64,000 nucleotides of DNA from Microvelia longipes (Eukaryota > Arthropoda > Insecta > Hemiptera > Veliidae): the NCBI GenBank assembly GCA_018340805.1, contig JACMZG010001913.1, positions 36,842,592-36,906,591 on the forward strand. Direction: 5' to 3'. Every line of letters begins with the position of its first letter. Within the stretch, counting starts at the first letter, position 1. The notes under the pieces were generated by a model. It worked only from the letters and a program-made list of their open reading frames with translations. It did no database searches and was not told the origin of the DNA. Position numbers and translations under genes: made by a program. Of the stretch, positions 35,641 through 46,082 are shown in pieces.

Positions 35641-36389
35641 TATTATTATAATTATCATTAGTATCACGCCCGTAGCCAGGTAGGGCCAGTGAAAATTTCG
35701 CCTCGTCTGACAAAGTAGATTTTAATAAAATTCCCTTGTAGATGGGAGAATTTCGCCCCCTCAGGGATTGGTTTTGCCAACCCTATGAGTTTAATTTTTT
35801 AAGCATACTTGCTAGATTTATAAATATGACGTTATTACCCATATTTAAAAGTCCCATTTATGTGACATAACATCAATGTGATACATCATTATCATTATAA
35901 TTATTTAATGTATTTCCTATATATATATTTTCATTAGTCAATATTGACGATAGATTACCTGCCTATTGATTACGACAGGCTTGTCTGAGTGTAAATATTA
36001 AAATTTTTAAAGGGTATTTTTAATATAAAGTATCCTTTAGATCCAACCTTACGTTTAATTATGCTAAACAAATAAAAATACATTATATATTTACATCTAC
36101 TTCATAAAGGCCTATTTTAAAAAGGTTTTTATGTATCGATTCCTCCTACCAACACTTTTATTCTAGGAACCCATAATGTTAGGATTTATATATGTTAACG
36201 CGAAACTATATGGTAATAAAAAATAAGCAAAAGAATAAAAAGTATGTAAAAACATTTTAAAATTAAATAAACCTGCATTGAAAATATTTTTACCTAGAAG
36301 TTTCATACAAAAAGTTTACTTCAATATCATCATTATGATTAAGCAGAAACATGTGCGTTTTACATTTAATCCAGCGGCTTTTTACGCCG

Positions 36390-36427
<38 letters not shown>

Positions 36428-38464
36428 ATATATATATATTATATTATATATATTATATATATATATATATATAATTTTAATGCCCACAATACTATACGAT
36501 ATGTTTAGAAATGGAACGTAGGCGTAGATGGAATAGATGGCATTATCTTCAGTAAGCCCAGCAAAGTTTGCATCATTAGTACAACTGTCAATGTTTTTTA
36601 TATTGGAAAGTGTGGGTAAGTGGGGTCGGGTTTTTCTGCCCTATTTATTTTATTTCTGAAAATAGTATATACTTCCTTTTCTCTTTTAATTCACCAACAT
36701 GAAGTGAAGTGCTCCAGTTCAGACTATGAAGTATACACTGAAATCTTTAAACAAGAACTGGATTGGTGGGCAATAAAGCGCACAAACAACATTCTAAAGG
36801 AAATTCGTTAGGCTTGTGGACCATCCTTCTAGTAAAGCTATGTAGTTAGAAATTTATATAGTGAAAATTTATCGATAAAAATATTTCTCCGGAACCAAAA
36901 TTCTAACCCCAGGCCGAGGGATTGAGTACTCGGATCGCTTCATTCTACTTAGGGCCTAAAAAATATTAAAAATAACACCCTTCAAAACCTTTGCTATTCT
37001 ATTTTCAAATTTCTGATTATTTGCCATCATTGTCGAATTTTTAATCTCTTTGTGTGGTCTTCTAGGACCAGGTTTGTTCGATAATTCGCCCAAAAAATAA
37101 TATTTTTTACCAACCGTTATTTTGGATTTCTACTATAAACTATGGATATTACTACTTTTTGTTCACTAAAGAGTGGACTACGGACCAGTTTCATTCGATT
37201 TATTGTCGTAAAAAACGTTAAAAAATTCTTTTTCCCAGGCAAAAAATTTAGCTACGAATTTCTTTTAAATTGCTTTCTTTTAATTTTTGTAATTTTGCTG
37301 CCTCAGCAAACTGGGTTAATGACATCACAACAAAGTGGTTTTTAATAGATGTTCCTATCTTCTCTAAGGTTAAATTTCGTACCAATTGTGATAGAAAATA
37401 TTTATGTCTTCATAATTGCAATCTCTCTTATTAAGAGGTGTGTGAGTGTGTTTATGTGTATGTGTGTATAAAGTTTCGTGAAACGTTTTTTTGCGTTTAG
37501 ATATCTCTGATACGGATTTAGGCCGCACTACCGGGTTCAACTCCCACCGTGACGCTTATCCCATTAGTATTTTTTTTCTAAAGGAAATTCATTAAAAACC
37601 ATTGAAATCAATATTGAAAAACTTCTTCAGAGTCGCTTTTCTCGTAAGAAAACAGTAAAGACATCCGTCTTATATGCAACATTCACTTATCTGGGTCATT
37701 CTAGGTATTGAACTAGCTATCCAAAATATTTATAGATATACTTAGTCGGTATTGAAATGAAATTTTGCCAGGACATGATCATGTCAGTGTGATTTGATAC
37801 AATGTAATGGTCTAATAACTTGATAAAATCATGCATTCGATTTATTGTTGTAGAAGTTTAAAATTATTTTATCAATAAAAAAAACCTTATCATGGAATAA
37901 AAAATTGCATAAAAAGTTTTATGTGATTTTTAAAAAATAATTTAAACTCATTTTAAATTTATATAATAAAAATTTTTCATTGCATTTATTCACATTTTTT
38001 AGTTTTAAATCTGATGAAATAAAAATAAAATATTTCGCTGATGAAGTTTAATTTAAAATCGATAAACAAAATGAATTTGAATTAAATTCTAGGTAATTAG
38101 TGAAGACTTCAGTCCTTTAAAATATTTTGTTTAGCTTACATAAACATTAACAACAGATATGTTGTTTCAGATATGTTATTACAGATATGTTATATGTTTA
38201 TCAGATATGTTTATACAAACACATACATATGTTTGTATGTGAATCTATACTTATAAATACACCAACAAAATTTGAAAACTCAATTATTAAGCCCTGATCG
38301 AAACTAAATTTTTCTGCATTTTTCAATGGAAATGTGCTAAAACCTTTAAAGATAAACACTAACTAAGCTTTAAGCTAGAGCAAATATTGATGTGTTCTGC
38401 CAATTTTAGAGGAATAGTTTTGTATAACCGAGAGGATAATTAAACGCATTTCCTTTGAAAAGTA
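35641..38464. other. Unassigned stretch with one (TA)n tract and a SINE scrap
   Basis: It contains (TA)n at 36390-36473. A tRNA-like box B (GGGTTCAACTCCC) at about 37530-37545 suggests a decayed SINE head at 37505-37570. A short CAGATATGTTAT repeat lies at 38165-38215. Frames at 36620-36811 and 37142-37345 match no known family. Confidence 0.4.
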
Positions 38465-38616
38465 CAGAAAAAATTAGTTACGAGTAGGGCTTGATAATTG
38501 AGTAAGATTAAACCGGAACCTTAAGCAATAAATAATAAGTCAAGCACGGGAACTCGCATTCCAGAGGAAAATTGTCCAACATGTGGATCACCTCGCCAGA
38601 ATTTATTTTGGCTGAA

Positions 38617-39105
38617 CTTCGGTATACGGTGCACCCTGTTATCAATACTATATATGGATATATTTTTAGTTTAGAGATGTGACGTAGGAATAATCGATAT
38701 ATGCCTTTTCTTTTACGTTTATGAACATATTTTATTATTTTTTTAAATGTTTTTTTGTTGTTTGTGTTTTTTTATTAAATGGTTTATAACTATTTTCATA
38801 TTTTTTTATGTTTTTATAATGTTTTAACTATGTTTTCATAAGAATAATCGATGATACACCACATCTAATTTTATGTTACGCGTATTTTTTACGTATTTTT
38901 GTGTTTGTTATTTTCAGGTTTTTTATTATATTTTTGTTGTTAATGTTTTCATTTATTTGTTGTATGGTTTTTTAAATGTTTTAATTATAATTAATAATTT
39001 AACGACGCTGCTTATCTTTTAAGTGCTCAGTTCTCGTTTACGTGTCGCGTAACTAAAAATATATCGATATATAGTATTGATAACAGGGTGCACCGTATAC
39101 CGAAG
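38617..39105. mobile_element. DNA element with 55 bp terminal inverted repeats
   Basis: Bases 38617-38671 and 39051-39105 are reverse complements at 54 of 55 positions (outer end CTTCGGTATACGGTGCACCC). The 489 bp unit has an AT-rich interior rich in TTTTTATG-like words and no open frame. A MITE of unassigned superfamily. The high arm identity suggests fairly recent activity or arm conversion. A copy of the 26 kb inverted-repeat sequence abuts it on the left (38465-38600). Confidence 0.75.
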
Positions 39106-40194
39106 ATTTACCTTTATTTTTACATCTGTGATTCTTTACAAAATTATTATTTACAAAGGCTTGAATTTATTTAAACTTTACCTTTTAATTAATCTAAATT
39201 TTGAGGTAATATTATTTCAAAGGAAACTGTAGGTTGAAACCAAATATTTTCGGAAAAACACTAAAACCAGAAGTTATCTTAATTTTTTACCGACTCGTCT
39301 AACGAAGACCGCAAATTTCCCACTTGTTTACTTAAACCTAATGAATGGGGCAATAAATGCTTCGAAACATATGTGGGTTTTCATCGGAACAAACCAAATG
39401 TTTCGTTTTCCAAAATTTTAACCACAATTCTCTATCTAAAGGATATGCTTTATTTCAATTTACAAAGTATAGAAGTCTGTTTAAATACTATTAAATAAAT
39501 TATATAAGATATGCCTGACAAATAAATTATATACGATTTGTCTGACGAATAAATTATATATTGTTGACATTAAAGAATATTTAATTTTCCTCTTCTATAC
39601 GGCTAGTGTAAGAAAATTAATATTTTTGCGCCTGAATAATCCGTTTTAAGTGCCAATAAATCTCCTCAGAGGTTCTCACAAAGTTTTCTGTCTTTATCTG
39701 TGAGAGTGTGTCAGTGAATGTGTTTTTTATTATCGTATCTCCTGATAGAAGTTATTTACTGTTATTAGTTGAGAGCTCGAGTGTTGCTCTGCCAGCTGAT
39801 GATGGCGTTATGCCGAAACCGGTCCAGGGATGTTAATATCTAACAGCAAGAGTCGACGGTAGCTGATTCTTCAATTGATTATATTTATATATTTACAAAT
39901 CCCACTAACTACTCTAATCTCATTAGTCTCTCCAGCGGCGTTTTACCAATCTTACCATTGTACTTTGACACCTTCTTAATACCGGACTGAACCATCTCTG
40001 TTCGGAAGCAACCCTACAGTTAGTATAAACCCTTTTTAATAACCCTGGCCTAAAGTCATATCTTAGCAGAGGAAAAGTCTTTCTTAACTGAACACAGTAT
40101 CACTAATTACTTGCGCAATTCTTAGGACTCAAAAATCCCTAAATCCGAGGTTCGTTTCGAAGGTACAGTACCTCTTAGACTCTATACAAAATCC
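39106..40194. other. No gene; one weak hammerhead-like motif
   Basis: CTGATGA at 39796-39802, GGC/GCC stem and GAAA at 39815-39818 resemble the motifs listed elsewhere, but the flanking stem I is poor. Otherwise unassigned AT-rich DNA. Confidence 0.35.
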
Positions 40195-40440
40195 CAGAAA
40201 TTTGTTTTTACATGAGCAGAAAGACTTGTCTCATATTAAATCCAACCGTGCATTTGCGTAAAGCTAAAGATAGCCACGTAAGACCTAGTCATGGTTGACC
40301 GGCCTCGAATTCAAGACCTCTCGAAATTATAGTACAAGGCAGATATAAGGTTATACCCGATTTGAACCCTCGATCTCAAGATCGTAACGCAAGAGCTCCA
40401 CTGAGCTCCGTTGAGCGCTTCACTCGGTACAATGTTAAGG
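40195..40440 (-). repeat. Family A SINE, truncated copy
   Basis: The minus strand reads a decayed head (GGAGCTCAGTGGAGCTCTTGC, box B GGTTCAAATC), then CTTGAATTCGAGGCCGG and TTACGTGGCT as in the copy at 29902. It lacks the distal half. Confidence 0.65.
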
Positions 40441-41139
40441 TAGGTTATTACATTTTATTGGTTGTTATATCAGATTAGTAGTAGTTGCAATCATAATTAA
40501 TTATCAAAAAGCAAAAATATGAGAAAAAAGTTTCACTTAAACAAATTAAAGAGGGAAGTTGGATGAACAACTTATAAAGTTTTATTTTCAATTTGATCAA
40601 TTTCCAAGTAAAATAACATTAACTTTACTCAACACTGCATAACGGTTCAATGGAGCAAAGCTACAACTTCAAACGAATAACTACAATCTCGTAGAGGGGC
40701 TTTGAAAATAAACATAGAGTAACTTAGCAAATACACTCTATTGTAACCAAAGAAGTTTAACTAAAAACGATCGTTCATATGGCTTGTATTCTCTAAACAT
40801 TTATTAAAAATACCAGTTTCAGGAAGCGTTAAATTCTGTGTGATAAAAAATTAGCTATTAGTTCCCAAAATTAAATTAGTACGGGTCATACTGAATGTAT
40901 GCCAGACAATTAACTAAACAAATAATTAGGTGTTTAAACTGGTCAACAACAGTTATAAAGATAAGAAGTAAATTGAAATGTACCTCTCTGCATTATAAGT
41001 GAAACTAGAGAATTATTTCTTTAGTCTACTTTATCTCATTTATAAATACAAGTAATCAGACACGTTTCGGAAAACATCCCGACATCCCATATTAAAATGC
41101 CTAAAACGAATAATTATGGTGAAATATCGGTTATAAAAA
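40441..41139. other. No recognised feature
   Basis: AT-rich sequence without gene, RNA or repeat boundary that I can support. Confidence 0.4.
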
Positions 41140-41765
41140 ACCCAATAATTTTCCTTACACCTACAATACTTTTACTTACACCTGCAATACTTTTCCTTAC
41201 ACTTACAATACTTTCTCTTATTTTACTTACAATACTTAACTTTTACAATACTTCTTTACCTACTATACTTTACTTACACCTACAATACTTTTCCTTACAC
41301 TTACAATACTTTCTTACACTTACAATACTTTCTTTACACCTACCTTTCCTTACACCTACAATACTTTCCTTACACTTAATACTTTCTTTACACCTACAAT
41401 ACTTTTATTAACCTTACTTACCTTACAATACTTTCCTTACACTTACACACCTACTTACTTTTCCTTACACTACAAACTTTCTTTACACCTACTATACTTT
41501 TACTTACATCTACAATACTTTTACTTACACTTACAATACTTTCTTTACACCTACTATACTTTTACTTACACCTACTATACTTTTACTTACACCTACAATA
41601 CTTTTCCTTACACCTACAATACTTTTCCTTACACTTACAATATTTTCCTTACACCTACAATAGTTTTGCTTATACCTACAACATTTTTTCTTACACCTAC
41701 AATAATTTTCCTTACATCTACAATACTTTTTTTACACCTACAATACTTTCCTTCCACAATACTAT
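41140..41765 (+). repeat. Minisatellite, ~20 bp unit
   Basis: About 30 degenerate copies of a unit like TTACACCTACAATACTTTTCC, strongly strand-asymmetric (C on one strand, almost no G). The 104-codon frame at 41097-41411 translates this repeat and is not a gene. Confidence 0.9.
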
Positions 41766-41804
41766 ATATTTTCAGACTGAAATAAACGTAAGTTTATTCT
41801 TTTA

Positions 41805-42520
41805 TTACTTTTCCTCATTTATACCGTAAGTATATAAGAAAAGTATTGTGTTTGCAAAAAAAAAAATCCGAAACCGAAATAAAACCGGAATTATCCGTTT
41901 CAGGTGTTTCAAGGCCTCCTGAGTGGTTTCTCAAAGTTGTCTGAGTGTGTGTGTGTCTGTTATCATCGTAGCTCCCAGTGTATTTATGCTAGAGAATTGA
42001 AACTTTGTAGAAAATCAAAACCGCTGTTCGTAATAAATGTTTATAAAGTCATTAAAATAATCAGCAAAAACGTGGATAAATATGCGATCCGATTGAAATT
42101 TGGTACAAATGTAGCCAAAGACTAACATACGCGCCAAGCTTCATTTTATTATTAGCATTAGTAAATTTTATAGAATGACTTAAAAAAAATTAAAAAATAA
42201 AAAAAAACATTTTATTGAGTTGAAATTTAGTACAAGTTTATACCTATACTTAATAAATAAGTACACAAAGATTCGATTCAACGCGACAAGTATATCTACG
42301 ATTTTTGTTGGAGCCTAAAAGTGCGTGCCTAAAAAGGCGTGGTCAATGCCGTATGGGTGACCGCTGAGATTGAAACGAATGCATTTACTATCTGAGGACG
42401 AGCGAAGTGAGTCCGAAAACATGTTGCAGTATAAATTTGGCGAATTGTTTATTCTGAAGACGAGCGAGTCCGAAGCAGGGAGGAGCCGAATCTCGAGTAC
42501 CCGATTTGTTAATTTTTAAG
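41805..42520 (+). repeat. Family H hairpin repeat, full copy
   Basis: It begins TACTTTTCCTCATTTATACC, which pairs with AGTATATAAGAAAAGTA just downstream, and continues through TCCGAAACCGAAATAAAACC, a TG run and a long AT-rich body. The end zone holds hairpin GGACGAGCGAAGTGAGTCC, a shortened second motif and CGAGTACCCGATTT. About 720 bp, no coding capacity, and no long terminal inverted repeat. A subterminal hairpin with no TIR would be compatible with a rolling-circle (Helitron-like) non-autonomous element, but no CTRR end could be confirmed. Confidence 0.6.
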
Positions 42521-42572
42521 TTTAATTTGTACAACGTTCACAACTTCTTACTTTTTAATAATTTTTCATAGA

Positions 42573-42666
42573 AACTGATAAGGCCTGGGCTTTATCAGTT
42601 ATATAAGGCCCATAACTATATGAAAAGAGGTTTCGCGGAATCCCCACGGATTCCGCGAAACCTCTT
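42573..42666. other. Two strong adjacent hairpins
   Basis: The first pairs AACTGATAA (42573-42581) with TTATCAGTT (42592-42600). The second is a perfect 19 bp stem (42625-42643 with 42648-42666) around a CCAC loop, with core TTTCGCGGAATCC. It is GC-rich in a very AT-rich neighbourhood and follows the family H end. Confidence 0.7.
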
Positions 42667-42739
42667 CTCGTTGAGAAGGTTATTAAATTAATTGATATTA
42701 TTTATAAAGGACTGCAGTCTTCAAACAATTTAAATTACA

Positions 42740-42958
<219 letters not shown>

Positions 42959-42984
42959 TAAAAATATATCTACATTTGAAAAAT

Positions 42985-43012
42985 CCATGAACCAGGACTG
43001 TCTTGATTTAAG
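42985..43012 (-). repeat. Fragment of family E SINE
   Basis: GAACCAGGACTGTCTTGATT and the following bases are identical to part of the SINE head at 43297-43324. Between the two copies lies a long (TA)n tract. Confidence 0.6.
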
Positions 43013-43020
43013 GTACTATA

Positions 43021-43215
<195 letters not shown>

Positions 43216-43244
43216 TAATTATAATACATATATAAAATTGTTAA

Positions 43245-43372
43245 GGTTGGCACAACGGAAACATTGAATGAAAATTCTAAAGGCCATTACCGGTAACGAA
43301 CCAGGACTGTCTTGATTTAAGGTGCTCGAACTAACCATTACCCACCGAGACTCCCTGCTATCGTGATGAATA
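43245..43372 (-). repeat. tRNA-derived SINE head, family E
   Basis: The minus strand shows a box A-like CGGTGGGTAATGGTTAG and box B GGTTCGTTACC at tRNA spacing, then a short body that runs into (TA)n. The 67-codon frame here is not a gene. Confidence 0.6.
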
Positions 43373-43889
43373 CACTGATATGTTTTAAAATTTAAATACA
43401 ATTTTACTAACATAGTTTTCAACTCTTAAAGTAAATTGGTTTTAATCAACAAAGTTTTCAGCTAAATTTAAGTTCAAACGATGTTTTGCCAATGAACATG
43501 GAAGAAAATTTAATTATTCCCCAAAAAAATTGGTTATACTAGATTTGCTGCACTTTAATTACTTTACAATAACTGGAATAACCTTTTATGCAGTAGAGCA
43601 TAAAAGTTATTTCGTTACACCTGAAAAAGTTATAAAATAAAGCGCATTTTATTCACCCCATTTATTATAACTTTTATAACGAAATTTTAATGCCATAATA
43701 AAATGAAATACTTAACCCGACAAGGAGTTATGGGGGCCGAGACCCGGCAGATTGAATTTTCATATTTTCAGGAAAACTTTTAACTGCTTTTGAATTATTG
43801 TTTTTACCGTATTATTAAAAAGTTTAAGTTATATATTATCTTCTGTGTAATTCAAACTACATATCATTGATGCATTAAATATGAACGAT

Positions 43890-44022
<133 letters not shown>

Positions 44023-44514
44023 TTCATTATAAATTTTTCACTTATTATTTTATCTTTGGTTTTCTTACTTTTGTAATTTTTGTAATTCTCATTTATTTTT
44101 GGGGAGGTTCAGATATTCTTTTAGGTGTTGTGTTGATCCACAGCCTTCTTGATTTTAACCTTGAGCCTCTTCCTCATTTATAAGTTCATTCTTGTTTTAG
44201 ACTTCTCTCTGTCTGATGCACTTCTCTAATATTTACCTTCTTTTACCTCTTGATTTTAAATGTTTTAACTTTGATTTTAATATTTTAACTCTGCTTAGGT
44301 GTAATTCTGTTTTTAAATTTATATATAAGTTACCTTATGCTTAAGGCGAAAACTGTGTTTTATTCCGTAAGTTTTAAGCTTATAATTTGTATTTGTATTT
44401 TTATCTCTTTAATTACAGTTTTATTTTTAATGATGTATTTAGTATAAGTTTTAAGATTGGGTTTTTGTTGTATTGTATTGTATTTTTTTGTATTGTATTT
44501 GTCTTGTATTGTAG

Positions 44515-44556
44515 GGCCCTGATGAAGAACTTGTAGCCAAGTTCGAAACGTTGGCT
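44515..44556 (+). ncRNA. Hammerhead-like motif
   Basis: CTGATGA (44519-44525), one base, a 7 bp stem GAACTTG/CAAGTTC with loop TAGC, then GAAAC (44545-44549). Stem I can form as GCC (44516-44518) with GGC (44553-44555). It is the clearest of the set; the cleavage position would be TT rather than the usual TC. Confidence 0.45.
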
Positions 44557-44627
44557 AAGTGAATAAATATATGGTTTTCAAGTAAAGCTGTGTTATTATT
44601 CTAACTTCATCCCAAGATTGGCGCAAA

Positions 44628-44721
<94 letters not shown>
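44628..44721. repeat. (TA)n microsatellite
   Basis: TA repeat between the two Penelope-like ends. Confidence 0.95.
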
Positions 44722-44722
<1 letters not shown>

Positions 44723-44948
44723 TCACCACCTAGCGGCGCACTTCTCACCTGTCAAATTTTATATTTTATTTTATATTTTCTTGTTAATTTTCATTTATTT
44801 TTCTTGTAATTGATAGTGATGTTATAATTTATATTTGTTCTACTTATTCACGTAAGCTTATTTCTTTCTCTTATCTGTTATTTCATGATTTATTCATGTT
44901 TTTATTTTACTGTGTTACTTATAGTCTATGTGATTTGTGTTCTAGTTC

Positions 44949-44993
44949 GCCCTGAATGATGGTAGCGTAATAAAGTTACCGAAACGTCGGCTT
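44949..44993 (+). ncRNA. Hammerhead-like motif, second copy
   Basis: The core has an extra A (CTGAATGA, 44952-44959). Stem II is GGTAGC/GTTACC with an 8-base loop, followed by GAAACGTC (44981-44988) and stem I GCC/GGC. GAAACGTC fits a minimal hammerhead with a very short stem III. Confidence 0.4.
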
Positions 44994-45045
44994 AAGTGAA
45001 ATTTGTCTTTATTTACTGACCGATTACCTGAGTTGAGTTGTGGGA

Positions 45046-45207
<162 letters not shown>

Positions 45208-45339
45208 GCTTATATGTAGCTTTGGATTTATAATGCTCGTTAAATGATTTGCGGCTCATCAAGGATTGCCTTTATAGTTGCCACTGTTTTGTTCCATGTG
45301 TATTCTTAAGTTGGCCATAATTTATTTGAACAATCTTCT

Positions 45340-45412
45340 TTTATAAACTTAGAGCGTAACCTAAGATGCGAACCCCAGACCTCCGTGGAGTCAAATGTCG
45401 GTGTACAAATTG
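45340..45412 (-). repeat. Family C SINE fragment
   Basis: The minus strand reads CACGGAGGTCTGGGGTTCGC and GTTACGCTCTAAG, as in the copies at 32359 and 56078. Only the head is present. Confidence 0.6.
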
Positions 45413-46054
45413 TATACTGTTATAAATTGTAAAGGGTTATTGATGAACTTTGTTTAATCCAGATGAAGTATTTTGACGCACTTAATCCTAAATAGGGGTA
45501 GTATGAGAGAAAAGTAGCTCAAAGTAGTTTTTATTTTTTTATTTATTTATTTTTTTTTTAAACAAGTTCTTTATTGGCAAAAGTAATACAATATTTATTT
45601 TGTGTATACCGGAGCCATATTATATTTATTGATTAGGGTAATTTGTGCCTCTTTATTTTATTTATTTATTTGTTATTTTGTGGTATAAATTTTGATTATT
45701 TTTTGGGTGTGAGGGGGTTTGTTTGGGTCAAGGATAATTTTTATTTTTTGGTTTGGGTATTTTATTTTTTATTTATTTGTTTATTTTTTTTGGGGGGGGG
45801 ATTGTCAAAAGGTATTTTTGGTGTGTTTTGAATAGGATTATATTGTATAGGTAGTTTGCAGGAGTTTCAAAAAGGTTGCCTATGCAGTCTGTGGACTGAC
45901 TTTTAATGATTCAACCTGGCATTCGCCTGTAAAATTGAGGGAAACCACAGAAAAACCTCAATCAGGTTGATCGGACACGCGGGTCCTGGGTGTAAAGGTT
46001 ATGTTATTATTTTTTTACGTTTGGGGGTTTAACTGTTAAGGTTTGGTCTCTAGA
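45413..46054. other. Simple-sequence and SINE-like scraps
   Basis: It contains a (TTTA)n run near 45535 and T/G-rich sequence at 45690-45800 that opens a 62-codon frame of no significance. At 45880-46000 a repeat-like block has GGGAAACCACAGAAAAACC and CAATCAGGTTGATCGG, probably an old SINE. Confidence 0.4.
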
Positions 46055-46082
46055 TTTTTTTTTTTTTTTTTTTTTTTTGAGG

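Larger units (their letters stand above)
44060..45040 (+). mobile_element. Two Penelope-like 3' ends with hammerhead-like motifs
   Basis: Two T-rich segments (44060-44600 and 44725-45040) end in similar layouts: a CTGATGA...GAAACGTT/GAAACGTC motif, GGCT-AAGTGAA and an AT-rich end, separated by (TA)n at 44628-44721. The strong T bias and the motif placement resemble the 3' repeats of Penelope-like elements. No reverse transcriptase is encoded here. Confidence 0.4.

Noticed and set aside
41097..41411. 104-codon frame rich in LTLTILSL repeats
   Set aside because: It is the translation of a degenerate 20 bp minisatellite and contains no domain.
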